In this document: piece by piece, positions 16,645 through 25,974 of the stretch | How the letters are laid out: each line of letters opens with the position of its first letter | How positions within the stretch are numbered: position 1 is the stretch's first letter | Assembly (NCBI RefSeq): GCF_011759505.1 | Contig: NZ_JAAOYO010000005.1 | Coordinates: 221,263 to 285,262 of the forward strand | DNA: 64,000 bases | Source of the DNA: Curtobacterium salicis | GTDB taxonomy: Bacteria > Actinomycetota > Actinomycetes > Actinomycetales > Microbacteriaceae | Direction: 5' to 3' | The notes under the pieces: model-generated | What the model was told of the DNA's origin: nothing | What the model saw: only the letters and a program-made list of their open reading frames with translations | Database searches by the model: none | Program-made: the position numbers and the translations under genes

Positions 16645-18789
16645 GTGGAACCCAACGCACTGCGCATCGGCATCGACGTCGGTGGCACGTTCACCGATGC
16701 CGTCGCCATCGACGCCGCAACGCTCCGGCTCATCGGCCAGGCGAAGACCCCGACGAGCCACGACCACCCCGACGGTGTCGCGCACGGCATCGTCACCGCG
16801 CTCCACGAACTCCTCGCGACGATCGGCCGGTCGCCGGACGACGTCGTGTTCCTGGCGCACGGAACGACCCAGGCGACGAACGCGCTGCTCGAGGGTGACG
16901 TCGCCCCGGTCGGCTTGATCGGCATCGGACGCGGAGCCGCCGGCTTCTTCGCGAAGCGGCTCCGGCGGCTCGGTCGGATCGAGATCGCGGACGGCAAGCG
17001 CCTCCCCGTGTCGTACGAGCACCTGCGCCGAGCCGACGACGACGCTGCGCTCGGCGCCGCCCTCGACCGCTTCCACGCCGCCGGCATCGAATCGGTCGTC
17101 GTCACCGAACCGTTCTCCGTCGACGACGCGATCGGCGAGGAGCGCGTCGCGGCCACCGCGCGCGAGCGCGGCTTCCTCGTCACCGCGACCCACGAGATCA
17201 CGTCGCTGTACGGGTTGAGCAAGCGGACCCGCACAGCCGTGCTGAACGCGGTGATCCTGCCACGGATGTTCGCCACGGCCGACCTCGTCCAGACGAGCAT
17301 CGACGCCGCCGGCATCACCGCGCCGCTCATGGTGATGCGGTGCGACGGCGGGGTGATGTCCCTCGACGAGATGCGTCGTCGTCCGCTGCTCACCGTCCTC
17401 TCCGGCCCCGCGGCAGGCGTCGCCGGTGCCCTCATGCAGGAGAAGCTGAGTGACGGTCTCTTCCTGGAGACCGGCGGCACCTCCACCGACATCTCGGTGA
17501 TCCGCCGCGGCAAGGTCGCGGTCCGCTACACCGAGTTCGGCGGCAGCTCCACGTACCTTTCCGCGCTCGACGTGCGCACCGTCGGCGTCGGCGGTGGGTC
17601 CATGGTGCGGATCCGGACGGGAGGCACGGCCCAGGTCACGCACGTCGGCCCGCGCAGCGCCCACATCGCCGGGCTCCCCTACGCCTGCTTCGCCCCGGCC
17701 GAGCAGCTGCTGGGTGCCCGGCTCCTGACGGTCGCCCCGATCGACGGCGATCCCGCTGATCACGTCGTGTTGGAGACGGAGGGCGGCGACCGGTTCGCCG
17801 TCACGATGACCTGCGCGGCGAACGCGCTCGGTCTCGTCCCCGAGGGCGACTACGCGCACGCCCCGTCCGACGCGGCCCGTGCCGCACTGGCACCGCTCGC
17901 GGCGGCGCTCGGCACGGACGTCGAGGGGGCCGCCAGGACCGTGCTCGACGCCGGGGTCGCGCCCGTGCTCGACGTCGTCGCGTCGATGGCGGACGACTAC
18001 GACATCGCGAAGGACGACGTGCTCCTCGTCGGCGGGGGCGGCGGGGCGGCCTCGGTCACCCCGCATGCGGGCACCCGGCATGGAGTCGAATGGCGGATCG
18101 CCGAGCACAGCGAGGTGATCAGCCCGATCGGCGTCGCCTTGGCGCTCATCCGTGAACAGGTCGAGCGGGTGATCCCGGGCGCGACCGACGACCAGATCCT
18201 CGCCGTCCGTCGGGAAGCCGAGCAGGCCGTCATCGCGCAGGGCGCTGCGCCCGCGGAGGTGTCGGTCGACGTCACGGTCGACCCGCAGTCGAACACGGTG
18301 CGTGCGGTCGCGACCGGCGCGACGGAACTGCGCACGCAGGACCGGACCCAGCGCCGCACGGACGGTGAGCTGCGCGCGATCGCTGCGGAGGGCTTCCAGG
18401 TCGACGCGGCCGCCGTCCGCGTCCTCGCCGCGACCGACAACCACGTCGTCTTCGGCGCGCCGGAACGGCGCCGGTTCCTCCGGAAGGCGACGCACCCGGT
18501 CCGGGTGCTCGACCGCGACGGGGTCGTGCGGTTCGCGTCGCTGGACGCCCGGGTGCAGCAGAGCACCGTGGGTGCCGGCGCCGGCACGCTCCCGGAACTC
18601 ATCGCCGAGCACACCGCCTACGGCGACGGCGGATCGCGCGCCCCGGCGTTGCAGCTGCTCATCGGCCCACGGATCGCCGACCTGTCCGGCGTCCTCGACG
18701 AGTCGCAGCTCATCTCACTGGCCCGCACCGAGGTCGAGGGGCAGGACCGGGCGGAGCCGCTCGTCGCCGTCCTCGAGGTCCGGTCGTGA
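16645..18789 (+). CDS. Hydantoinase/5-oxoprolinase-family (HyuA-like) protein
   Basis: A 714-aa protein. The N-terminal phosphate-binding motif IGIDVGGTFTDAVAID (residues about 7-22), HGTTQATNALLEG and the central ETGGTSTDISVIRRG are diagnostic of the HyuA/oxoprolinase A family, whose members use ATP to open lactam, imide or hydantoin rings or carboxylate ketones. The partner HyuB subunit is not encoded nearby, which is unusual for classical hydantoinase but common in acetophenone-carboxylase-like or orphan members. GTG start with AGGAAGG at 16628-16634. It overlaps the next gene by GTGA, showing translational coupling inside the LacI operon. Confidence 0.83.
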   Translation: MEPNALRIGIDVGGTFTDAVAIDAATLRLIGQAKTPTSHDHPDGVAHGIVTALHELLATIGRSPDDVVFLAHGTTQATNALLEGDVAPVGLIGIGRGAAGFFAKRLRRLGRIEIADGKRLPVSYEHLRRADDDAALGAALDRFHAAGIESVVVTEPFSVDDAIGEERVAATARERGFLVTATHEITSLYGLSKRTRTAVLNAVILPRMFATADLVQTSIDAAGITAPLMVMRCDGGVMSLDEMRRRPLLTVLSGPAAGVAGALMQEKLSDGLFLETGGTSTDISVIRRGKVAVRYTEFGGSSTYLSALDVRTVGVGGGSMVRIRTGGTAQVTHVGPRSAHIAGLPYACFAPAEQLLGARLLTVAPIDGDPADHVVLETEGGDRFAVTMTCAANALGLVPEGDYAHAPSDAARAALAPLAAALGTDVEGAARTVLDAGVAPVLDVVASMADDYDIAKDDVLLVGGGGGAASVTPHAGTRHGVEWRIAEHSEVISPIGVALALIREQVERVIPGATDDQILAVRREAEQAVIAQGAAPAEVSVDVTVDPQSNTVRAVATGATELRTQDRTQRRTDGELRAIAAEGFQVDAAAVRVLAATDNHVVFGAPERRRFLRKATHPVRVLDRDGVVRFASLDARVQQSTVGAGAGTLPELIAEHTAYGDGGSRAPALQLLIGPRIADLSGVLDESQLISLARTEVEGQDRAEPLVAVLEVRS

Positions 18790-19430
18790 GCATAACCGCG
18801 GGCGTGCTGCCGGCCGCTGACCGTCGCCGCATCGCCGCGCTGGCGGACCGCTCCGACGACGCCCTCGGCGTCCGTCTCCTCCGGGGCACGCCGACGAACG
18901 AGGCCCGGTCGGAGGAGCACCTCACCGACCTCAGCCGACGGGCCACGTCGTTCGGAGCCGCGCTGGCGGACCGGGCCTCCGGGGCTCCGGCCGCCATCAC
19001 CGTCGTCGAGCGCGACGGTGGGCTCGCACAGGGCGGCCTCCTCGCCCGGTACGGCTCCCGCGAGCACCGCGTCGAGCTCTTCACCGACACGGTGGACTTC
19101 TGCGAGCACCTGGTCGACGAGCTCGGCTGGCGCAGCTGGTTCCCGGCGGGCAGCGTCCAGGCGGCAGCCGTCGAGCACGAGCGGGCGCACCACCTCGTGA
19201 CGGTGGACCGCTCGCGGGACCTCCGCGCTGCGCTCGGACTCGAGGTGCTCCGGATCGGCCGGTTCCGCCGGTTCGGCACCGTCGCCGGGGCCGACGAGGT
19301 CGCGGCGCACGCGTTCGCGGCCCGCAGCGTGCGGCTCGGCCGCTCACCGCTCCTCCTCACAGCGGCCGCGCAGGCCGCCCTCGCGACGCGCACCGGCGCT
19401 CGTCGCGCACCGACCACCAGGGAGAACTGA
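18786..19430 (+). CDS. Unknown protein in the LacI/PL8 operon
   Basis: A 214-aa soluble protein starting at GTG 18786, overlapping the previous stop by 4 bp, and ending 2 bp before the permease gene, so it belongs firmly to the operon. It has no signal peptide or membrane helix. Noticeable parts are VELFTDTVDFCEHLVDELGWRS (in pieces VELFTDTVDFCEHL, VDELGWRS), a His-rich VEHERAHHLVTVD near residue 125-137 and a C-terminal Ala-rich helix. HERAH resembles a metal-binding HExxH without the exact spacing. I do not recognise the family; its coupling to the HyuA-like enzyme suggests an enzyme or accessory subunit. Confidence 0.65.
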   Translation: MSITAGVLPAADRRRIAALADRSDDALGVRLLRGTPTNEARSEEHLTDLSRRATSFGAALADRASGAPAAITVVERDGGLAQGGLLARYGSREHRVELFTDTVDFCEHLVDELGWRSWFPAGSVQAAAVEHERAHHLVTVDRSRDLRAALGLEVLRIGRFRRFGTVAGADEVAAHAFAARSVRLGRSPLLLTAAAQAALATRTGARRAPTTREN

Positions 19431-19432
19431 CC

Positions 19433-20752
19433 ATGGGCATCGCCATCATCATCGTCATGGCCATCGGCGTCGCGCTGATCCTGACCGGCAAGGTCCCCAC
19501 CGCCTTCGCGCTCGTGCTCCTCGCCGTCGCGATCGCCCTCGTGTCCGGCGCACCGTTCGTCGGCGCCGAGAACAGCGTCCTCAGCACCGTGCTGCAGGAC
19601 GGCGCGATCCGACTCGCGTCCACGATGATCGCGATCCTCCTCGGCTCGTGGCTCGGGTCGCTCATGCGGGACACCGCGATCGCCAGCACCCTGGTCCGGA
19701 AGACCGTCGAGTTCGGCGGAGACCGGCCGGTCGTCGTCGCGCTCGGGGTCCTCCTGATCTCCGCCCTGTGCGGCGCCGTGACCGGTTCGGCACCGGCTGC
19801 GCTGCTGGCCGGCGTGATCGGCATCCCCGCGATGATCGCCGTGGGCGTGCCGAAGGTCACCGCCGCCGGGACGATCCTGATGGGCATCGGTGCCGGGGTG
19901 CCGTTCGAGCTGCCGGTCTGGCAGTTCTTCTCGACCGCGCTCGACCTCCCGGTCGCCGACGTCCGGTCCTTCATGGTGCTGCTGTTCCCGTTCGCCGCCG
20001 TCGCGGCGGTCGCGTACGTCCTGGTCGAGACGCGTCGCCGCGGGACCGTCCACCAGTGGTCGCTCGCGTCGATGTCCGATGCGGACGCCGACGCGGGCTC
20101 CAGCGCTCCGGCGGCCGACACGCGCAGTCGTCGGCAGCGCCTCGGCGACGCGCCGTGGTTCGCCCTGCTGACGCCGCTGGTGCCGATCGTGCTCGCCCTC
20201 GTCCTGCAGGTGCCGATCATCCCGTCGTTGCTCGCCGGTGTGCTGTTCGCCGTGACCACCACGACCCCGCCGCGGCTCATCGCGACGCGCATGCTCCGCT
20301 CGCTGTACGACGCATTCCACGTGGCCGCACCGCCGATCGCCCTCTTCATCGCGATCGGCATGCTGCTCGCCGCGGTCGGCCTACCCGGTGCCGTCGCCGC
20401 CCTGCGGCCGATCGTCGAGGCCGTGGCGCCGACGAACGTCGTGCTCTACGTGGTCGTGTTCTCGGTCCTCGTCCCACTCTGCCTCTACCGCGGTCCGCTC
20501 AACATCTTCGGTCTCGGTGCCGGGATCGCCGGTGCGATGACCGCGATCGGCTTCTACTCGCCGATGGCCGTCCTGGGGCTCATGACGTCGTACAACCAGG
20601 TGTTCGGCGTCGCCGACCCGACGAGCACCCAGACCGTGTGGGCTGCGCAGTACTCGGGCGTCACCCCGCAGCAGGTGATGGTCCGCGTCCTCCCGTACGT
20701 CTGGGTGGTCGCCATCGCCGGCATCGTCCTGTCCGCAGTCCGTTACCTCTGA
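19433..20752 (+). CDS. Organic-acid permease of the ion-transporter superfamily (GntP/CitM-like)
   Basis: A 439-aa membrane protein with about 11-12 helices in two halves joined by a polar loop (about 208-235: SMSDADADAGSSAPAADTRS). The first helix IVMAIGVALILTGKVPTAFAL and the re-entrant-type segments GAVTGSAPAALLAG and LCLYRGPLNIFGLGAGIAG resemble GntP, CitMHS and related secondary carriers for gluconate, citrate or other anions. The exact family is uncertain. Position between the HyuA-like/unknown pair and the exported lyase suggests it imports the acidic product of lyase action or the ring compound metabolised by the operon. Confidence 0.75.
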   Translation: MGIAIIIVMAIGVALILTGKVPTAFALVLLAVAIALVSGAPFVGAENSVLSTVLQDGAIRLASTMIAILLGSWLGSLMRDTAIASTLVRKTVEFGGDRPVVVALGVLLISALCGAVTGSAPAALLAGVIGIPAMIAVGVPKVTAAGTILMGIGAGVPFELPVWQFFSTALDLPVADVRSFMVLLFPFAAVAAVAYVLVETRRRGTVHQWSLASMSDADADAGSSAPAADTRSRRQRLGDAPWFALLTPLVPIVLALVLQVPIIPSLLAGVLFAVTTTTPPRLIATRMLRSLYDAFHVAAPPIALFIAIGMLLAAVGLPGAVAALRPIVEAVAPTNVVLYVVVFSVLVPLCLYRGPLNIFGLGAGIAGAMTAIGFYSPMAVLGLMTSYNQVFGVADPTSTQTVWAAQYSGVTPQQVMVRVLPYVWVVAIAGIVLSAVRYL

Positions 20753-20763
20753 GAGGCTCCGTC

Positions 20764-23169
20764 ATGACCGACTCCACACCCACCGCCGGTCCCTCCCGGC
20801 GCGCCGTCCTCGTCGGGGCAGCGGCCGTCGCCGCCCTCGCCGGCACCCGGTCACTCCTGCCAGGAGGAGCCGCCCACGCTGCCGGCACCACTCCGGCTCC
20901 GCCGTTCGCGACCGTGCGCTCGCAGTGGCTCGCCACCCTCATCGGCGACGTCGACCTCGCCGACCCGGTCGTCGCCCGGTACGTGACCGACCTCGCCGCG
21001 GCGGCGAAGCCCCTGTGGGACAGCCTCGACACCGGCGCCGGTCGGACGTTCCTCTGGGCCGATCTCGACAGCAGCTCGACGTCGGCGTTGCAGACCACGG
21101 CCATCGGACGGATCCGCACCCTGGCGTTGGCGCTGAAGACCCCCGGGAGCGCCCTCACCGGTGACACCGCGCTCGCAGCGGACCTCGTCTCGGCGTTGGA
21201 CTGGTTCCTGGCGCACAAGTACGGCGGTGGAGTCGGCCGGTACGACAACTGGTGGGACTTCCAGATCGGCATCCCCCTGGCGCTGAACGACGTCTGCCTG
21301 CTGCTGCACGATCAGCTGACGGCCACGCAGGTCGGCACCGCGATGACGGCGATCCGGAAGTACGCGCCCGACCCGCGGGTGACCGCGGAGATGACCTCGA
21401 CCGGCGCCAACCGCAACTGGGCCTGTTCGATCGCCATCATCCGTGGTGCCCTGAGCGAGGACGCTGCCGTGATCGCCGACGCGAAGAACGCGTACGTCCC
21501 GGTGTTCGACTACACGACGAGCGGCGACGGCTTCTACCCGGACGGCGGATTCGTCCAGCACGAGTACTACGCGTACACCGGCAGCTACGGGTTCTCGCTG
21601 CTGCAGTACCTGACCTACAGCATGCTCGCGGTCCGCGGGACCGAGTGGGCGTTCACCGCGTCGCGACTCCAGCGCGTCGTCGACTGGGTGGAGGAGAACT
21701 TCCGCCCGTGGATCCACGCAGGGGCGTTCATGGACATGACCCGCGGCCGGGCGCTGTCGCGGTTCTACCAGACCGACCACCGCCTCGGACACCTCACGGT
21801 GGCGACCCTGGTGCAGCTCGCCGACGTCCTGCCCGCCGCGGACGGCACCGCGCTGCGATCCGTGTGCAAGGGGTGGATCGCCGCCGACACGACCCAGCCC
21901 TACTTCGACCACGACGACATCCCCATCGAGCAGGTCCGGATCCCGTCCGTCGTGCGGGGGCGCGCTCTCGTCGCCGACGAATCCGTCCAGACGGGGTCCG
22001 AGTCGACCCGGTCCGTCGTCGCGACGTCGATGGCCCGCGCAGTGCACCGCCGATCCGGCTTCGCGCTCGGCATCGCGATGGACAGCACGACCATCAAGCC
22101 GTACGAGACGGCGAACGACGAGAACCTGCAGGGCTGGTACACCGGCGAAGGCGCAACTTACCTGTACCTGCCGGACAAGCCGGGCCACTGGGCGAACCAG
22201 TACTGGCCCACCGCCGACAAGTACCGGATCCCAGGCACCACCGTGCAGGTCAAGCCGCTCGCCCTCGGCGCCGGACGCGGTTCCACGAACACCTGGACCG
22301 GCGGTGTCGTGCAGGACGACGTCTCCGCCGTCGGGATGGGCCTGTCGTTCGGCAAGCAGACCCTGCGCGCGCGGAAGTCGTGGTTCGGCTTCGGCGACGT
22401 GGTGCTGCACCTCGGAGCCGGGATCACCAGTTCCGACGGCGTCCATGTCGAGACGATCGTCGAGCAGCGGAACACCGGGCCCGACGGGCAGACGGTTCCG
22501 GTGGTCGACGGCCGCGCGACACTGACCACGACGAGCAGCACGGCGACGACGCTGACGCCGCGCTGGGTACACGTACCCGGCACCGGCGGCTACGTCTTCC
22601 CTGCCGGCACGAGCGTGCGTGCACTCCGTGAGGACCGCACCGGCAGATGGACCGACATGGACCACCGCGGGACGTACGAGGACGACACCGCCTACACCCG
22701 CCGGTTCGTCACGTTCTGGCTCGACCACGGCGTCGACCCGACGAACGCCTCGTACTCCTGGCTCCAGCTCCCCGGAGCAACGCAGGCGCAGGTGTCTGCC
22801 GCTGCCGTGTCGGACGACGTGGCGGTCCTCGCGAACACGGCGAGCCTCCAGGCTGCACGACAGGCCAGCACCGGCGTCACTGCGCTCAACGCGTGGGCGA
22901 GCGGAACCGCCGCGATCGGTGGCGTCCGCATCGACCGCACAGGATGCGTCGTCGTGAGGCGAGACGACGACGGCATGGCTGTCTCGGTGAGCGACCCGAC
23001 CGGGAAGCTCACCGGGACAGTGACGGTGACGATCGATGGCTCTGCGGGGACAGTTCTCGAGACAGACCCTGGGGTGAGCGTCACGACCGGCTCGCAGTCA
23101 ACCGTCGTCCGGGTGGACGTCACAGGTTCAGCCGGCCGCACCGCTACGGCACGGTTCGCTCCGGCATGA
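20764..23169 (+). CDS. Polysaccharide lyase family 8 (hyaluronate/chondroitin/xanthan lyase-like), Tat-exported
   Basis: An 801-aa secreted lyase. Residues 1-40 are a twin-arginine signal (SRRAVLVGAAAVAALAG, cleavage near AHA-AG). The alpha/alpha-toroid domain follows with the catalytic Asn in ANRNW (Asn216 or Asn218) and His266 with Tyr275 in QHEYYAYTGSYG, the same His-to-Tyr spacing of nine as known PL8 enzymes; a beta-sandwich domain fills about 380-800. PL8 enzymes cut uronate-containing or pyruvylated polysaccharides by beta-elimination. It is the last gene of the LacI operon, 11 bp after the permease. Hyaluronan, chondroitin, xanthan or a plant/microbial glucuronan could be the substrate. 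Confidence 0.88.
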   Translation: MTDSTPTAGPSRRAVLVGAAAVAALAGTRSLLPGGAAHAAGTTPAPPFATVRSQWLATLIGDVDLADPVVARYVTDLAAAAKPLWDSLDTGAGRTFLWADLDSSSTSALQTTAIGRIRTLALALKTPGSALTGDTALAADLVSALDWFLAHKYGGGVGRYDNWWDFQIGIPLALNDVCLLLHDQLTATQVGTAMTAIRKYAPDPRVTAEMTSTGANRNWACSIAIIRGALSEDAAVIADAKNAYVPVFDYTTSGDGFYPDGGFVQHEYYAYTGSYGFSLLQYLTYSMLAVRGTEWAFTASRLQRVVDWVEENFRPWIHAGAFMDMTRGRALSRFYQTDHRLGHLTVATLVQLADVLPAADGTALRSVCKGWIAADTTQPYFDHDDIPIEQVRIPSVVRGRALVADESVQTGSESTRSVVATSMARAVHRRSGFALGIAMDSTTIKPYETANDENLQGWYTGEGATYLYLPDKPGHWANQYWPTADKYRIPGTTVQVKPLALGAGRGSTNTWTGGVVQDDVSAVGMGLSFGKQTLRARKSWFGFGDVVLHLGAGITSSDGVHVETIVEQRNTGPDGQTVPVVDGRATLTTTSSTATTLTPRWVHVPGTGGYVFPAGTSVRALREDRTGRWTDMDHRGTYEDDTAYTRRFVTFWLDHGVDPTNASYSWLQLPGATQAQVSAAAVSDDVAVLANTASLQAARQASTGVTALNAWASGTAAIGGVRIDRTGCVVVRRDDDGMAVSVSDPTGKLTGTVTVTIDGSAGTVLETDPGVSVTTGSQSTVVRVDVTGSAGRTATARFAPA

Positions 23170-23190
23170 CCACGGAAGTGAGCCCTCCGG

Positions 23191-23644
23191 TCAACTGTCA
23201 TGTGTCATCTGTCCAGCCACGCAGTGCGGCTGGGGGCCGAGAGCGCGGAGGTGTGCTCGGTGGCGCTCGTCCGTGAAGGCCGACCCGCAGCAGTGCCAGG
23301 GCTCCCCAACAGACTCTTCCATCGTCTTCTTGATCGCGCTCGCGTCGCGCTCGAACAGCACGCGGACCTGGTCGGCAGCGTCAAGCTCTGCCACGAGCGC
23401 ACTGGTCTTCTCGAAGATCGACGAGAAGGGCAGTCCGATCACCTCCGCCTGTTTCCGGGTGCGCGGACGGGTCCGAAGCGCGAATCAGCGCTGCGGCGAG
23501 CAGCGGCAGGGTCGTGTCGGTCCTCGCTGACCAGCAGGCGACCTGGCCGAGCGCGATCAGGTGATCGGCGGCAAGACCGGTGTGCACGGCCTCCCAGTGC
23601 TGACCACTTCCGGGAGTGAGGTCATCCGATGCCGAAGCACTCAT
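23191..23644 (-). pseudogene. Frameshifted hypothetical gene
   Basis: The 5' part (MSASASDDLTPGSG ... LPLLAAALIRA, from 23644) and the 3' part (KQAEVIGLPFSSIFEK ... VRVLFERDASAIKKTM, ending at 23191) are in different frames and join naturally near 23480-23490. Together they give about 150 aa, mostly helical, with a C-terminal WHCCGSAFTDERHRAHL Cys/His segment. No family is recognised. One base gained or lost would explain it, so either a recent pseudogene or an assembly error. Confidence 0.5.
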
Positions 23645-23894
23645 GTGGATCAGTGTGCCAGCCAACCCGCGGGTGACCGAGAGACGGTGGGCTACCGAGA
23701 CGGTCGACACCGTGCCTGGACTGGCCAGGCGTGGCAGGTTCTGCCTGCTGAGTCATCGACGGCACGTTCGAGAGCCTTCGCCCCTTGCGGTGGATCAGAG
23801 CACCTTGTAACAAGCGGCTCTCACGCCTCAAGCGCTCAACCCGTGCGTCCGGTGCGACCTGGTCACTAGCGACTTGAACAAGTAGACAAGATCC
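23645..23894. other. Intergenic region
   Basis: No gene is supported here. The region is between a broken minus-strand gene and the ArsR promoter and shows no clear hairpin or repeat other than the operator listed next. Confidence 0.4.
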
Positions 23895-23918
23895 GTTGCG
23901 CAAGAACAGTTGCGCAAC
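23895..23918. promoter_or_regulatory. ArsR-type operator, tandem TTGCGCAA palindromes
   Basis: GTTGCGCAA (23895-23903) and GTTGCGCAAC (23909-23918) are two copies of the palindrome TTGCGCAA, 14 bp apart, ending 12 bp before the ArsR start. Placement and symmetry indicate autoregulation of the ArsR-MFS operon. Confidence 0.7.
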
Positions 23919-23930
23919 TAGCCTACTCGT

Positions 23931-24533
23931 ATGGCCTCTCGCGACACGCTCCGTTCGACCCTCACCGACGCTGCTTCGATGAGGGTTCTGGCCCATCCAA
24001 CGCGCCTGCGCCTTCTCGGATTGCTGCGCGAGCGAGGTCCCCAGACTGCGGCGCAGCTCGGCGACGTCGTCGACGAGGCTCCGGGCACGGTCAGCTACCA
24101 CCTATCCAAGCTCGCCGCGAGCGACCTCATCCAGGCGGCCGAGCCGCAAAGCGCCGACCGGCGCGAGCGCTGGTGGCAGGCTGCAGCACCCCTCACTTCG
24201 TGGGAGCCGGCCGACTTGCTCGACGACCCAGCTCGCCTCAGCGCATCGGCCGCCCTCGAGAAGTCGATCGTCCAGGCGAACGCCGCGCGCTACCTCCAGT
24301 ACGTCGACGCCAGACCGGCTCTGCCGCGGGAGTGGGTCACGGCAGCGGCTGGCGGCGACCGCGCGATCCGCCTCACCGTGACGGAGCTTGCCGCCCTGCG
24401 CGCCGAACTCGAGTCCGTCGTCGACCGCTGGGTAGATGTCGGCGCCGCACACAGCCCAGACGCGGGAGACGGGGCCGAGACGGTCGTCCTCGCCTACCAC
24501 GCCTACCGGCACCCAGGTGGTGCGGGCGCGTGA
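23931..24533 (+). CDS. ArsR-family (HTH_20 type) regulator
   Basis: A 200-aa protein with a winged HTH at about residues 10-75: MRVLAHPTRLRLLGLLRERG, TAAQLGDVVDEAPGTVSYHLSKL. No Cys metal-sensing motif is seen in helix 3, so it probably senses another signal. A helical C-terminal half of unknown role follows, as in many ArsR proteins paired with MFS exporters. The gene overlaps the MFS gene by GTGA and has two TTGCGCAA palindromes directly upstream, so it likely represses its own operon. Confidence 0.87.
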   Translation: MASRDTLRSTLTDAASMRVLAHPTRLRLLGLLRERGPQTAAQLGDVVDEAPGTVSYHLSKLAASDLIQAAEPQSADRRERWWQAAAPLTSWEPADLLDDPARLSASAALEKSIVQANAARYLQYVDARPALPREWVTAAAGGDRAIRLTVTELAALRAELESVVDRWVDVGAAHSPDAGDGAETVVLAYHAYRHPGGAGA

Positions 24534-25909
24534 CTAAGAACACCCCGCCCACTGAAACGCCCGCTCCCGACGAGCGAAATGCGTACGTTGACGCCACGCA
24601 GAGCGACGCATCCGACGAGGGTGGCGACGGCAAAGCCGGTACGTCGACTCGCGCGGCCCGCACAGCCCTCTCCGCCCTCGTCGCCGCTCACGCGGTCTCG
24701 CAAACCGGCAACGTAGTCACGGCCTTCGCGGTGCCCTTCTACGTCCTCGCACTCGGCGGCTCAGGCGTCGAGATCGGCGTCGCCGCAGCGTTTGCGACCG
24801 CGCCGGTGATCATCGGCGGCCCGCTCGGCGGAGTCGTCGTCGACCGGGTCGGCCACCGTCGCGCCGCAATCGTGGCGGACGTCGTGAGCGGCGCCTCCGT
24901 CCTCGCGATGCCGGTGTTGGCGCTGACCGTCGGTCTGCCGTTCTGGGCGCTGCTGACGCTGGTCTTCGTGGGAGGCCTCCTCGACACCCCAGGGCAGACC
25001 GCCCGCCGCGTGATGCTGCCGGCCCTGACCCAGAAGGCTCGTGTCCGTGTCGAGCGCAGCGTCGGCCTCCTCGACGGATCCGAGCGCTTCGCGAAGCTGG
25101 TCGGCGCCTCCCTGGCAGGCCTCCTCGTGGCGGCCATTGGGCCAATCGGGTCGCTGTTCGTCAACGCGGCGACCTTCGCGGTGTCGGCGGTACTGACATG
25201 GGCGCTCGTCCCTCGCGACGCGAGGGCAGCAGAAGCAGACACAGGGATCGGGGACGCGCGGCGCGAGTCCTTCTGGGCCGACCTCACAGAGGGTGCTCGT
25301 TTCGTCGTGCGGGACCCGCTGATGCGGCTGCTGGTCGGGCTGGTGCTCATCACGAACCTCCTCGATGCCGCTCGCGGGTCGACCCTGCTGCCCCTCTACG
25401 CCAACGACCGCCTCGGAGGCGCGGCAGCGCTGGGGCTGCTCGTCGCGACCATGGGTGGTTGCGCCCTCCTCGGCAACGTCGCCTTCGGTTTCATCGCCCA
25501 CCGGGTGCCGCGGCGGGTGACGTTCGCGGTGTGCTTCACACTCGCCGGCGGGCCGTCCAGTCTGGCGTTCGCGCTCGGAGCGCCGCTGCCCGTGCTCGTC
25601 GCAGCGACCGCGCTGGCAGGGCTCGCGGCGGGGTCGCTCAACCCGATCCTCGCGACAGTCGAACTCGAGCGGGTGCCCGAGCACATGCGCGGACGCGTCT
25701 TCGGCCTCATCAACGCGGGAGCGTGGGCTGGCGTCCCGTTCGGCGCCCTGCTCGGCGGGCTCGCCGCCGACACGATCGGACTCGCTTTCGCATTCGGCAT
25801 CGTCGCGGCGGCTTACGTCGTGACGACTCTCACACCGCTGACAGGCGGGTCGTGGCGGCTGATGGAGAGGGGCAACTCAGCGCACCACGTCAGAAACGAT
25901 CGTCCCTGA
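24530..25909 (+). CDS. MFS transporter (MFS_3/enterobactin-exporter-like), ArsR-coupled
   Basis: A 459-aa permease with a polar 40-residue N-terminal tail and 12 helices starting near residue 45. Motif A-like loops GGVVVDRVGHRRAAIVAD and the repeated FGFIAHRVPRRVTF are present, as is PEHMRGRVFGLINAG, a pattern of MFS_3 exporters. The GTG start overlaps the ArsR stop by 4 bp, indicating translational coupling. ArsR-MFS pairs of this kind usually export drugs or toxic metabolites; the compound is unknown. Confidence 0.85.
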   Translation: MTKNTPPTETPAPDERNAYVDATQSDASDEGGDGKAGTSTRAARTALSALVAAHAVSQTGNVVTAFAVPFYVLALGGSGVEIGVAAAFATAPVIIGGPLGGVVVDRVGHRRAAIVADVVSGASVLAMPVLALTVGLPFWALLTLVFVGGLLDTPGQTARRVMLPALTQKARVRVERSVGLLDGSERFAKLVGASLAGLLVAAIGPIGSLFVNAATFAVSAVLTWALVPRDARAAEADTGIGDARRESFWADLTEGARFVVRDPLMRLLVGLVLITNLLDAARGSTLLPLYANDRLGGAAALGLLVATMGGCALLGNVAFGFIAHRVPRRVTFAVCFTLAGGPSSLAFALGAPLPVLVAATALAGLAAGSLNPILATVELERVPEHMRGRVFGLINAGAWAGVPFGALLGGLAADTIGLAFAFGIVAAAYVVTTLTPLTGGSWRLMERGNSAHHVRNDRP

Positions 25910-25974
25910 CCTGTCCGGCGACCGACCGGCTAACGGGACAGCGGAAGTGGTGTGCGCCTGACTACGCTCCGAGA

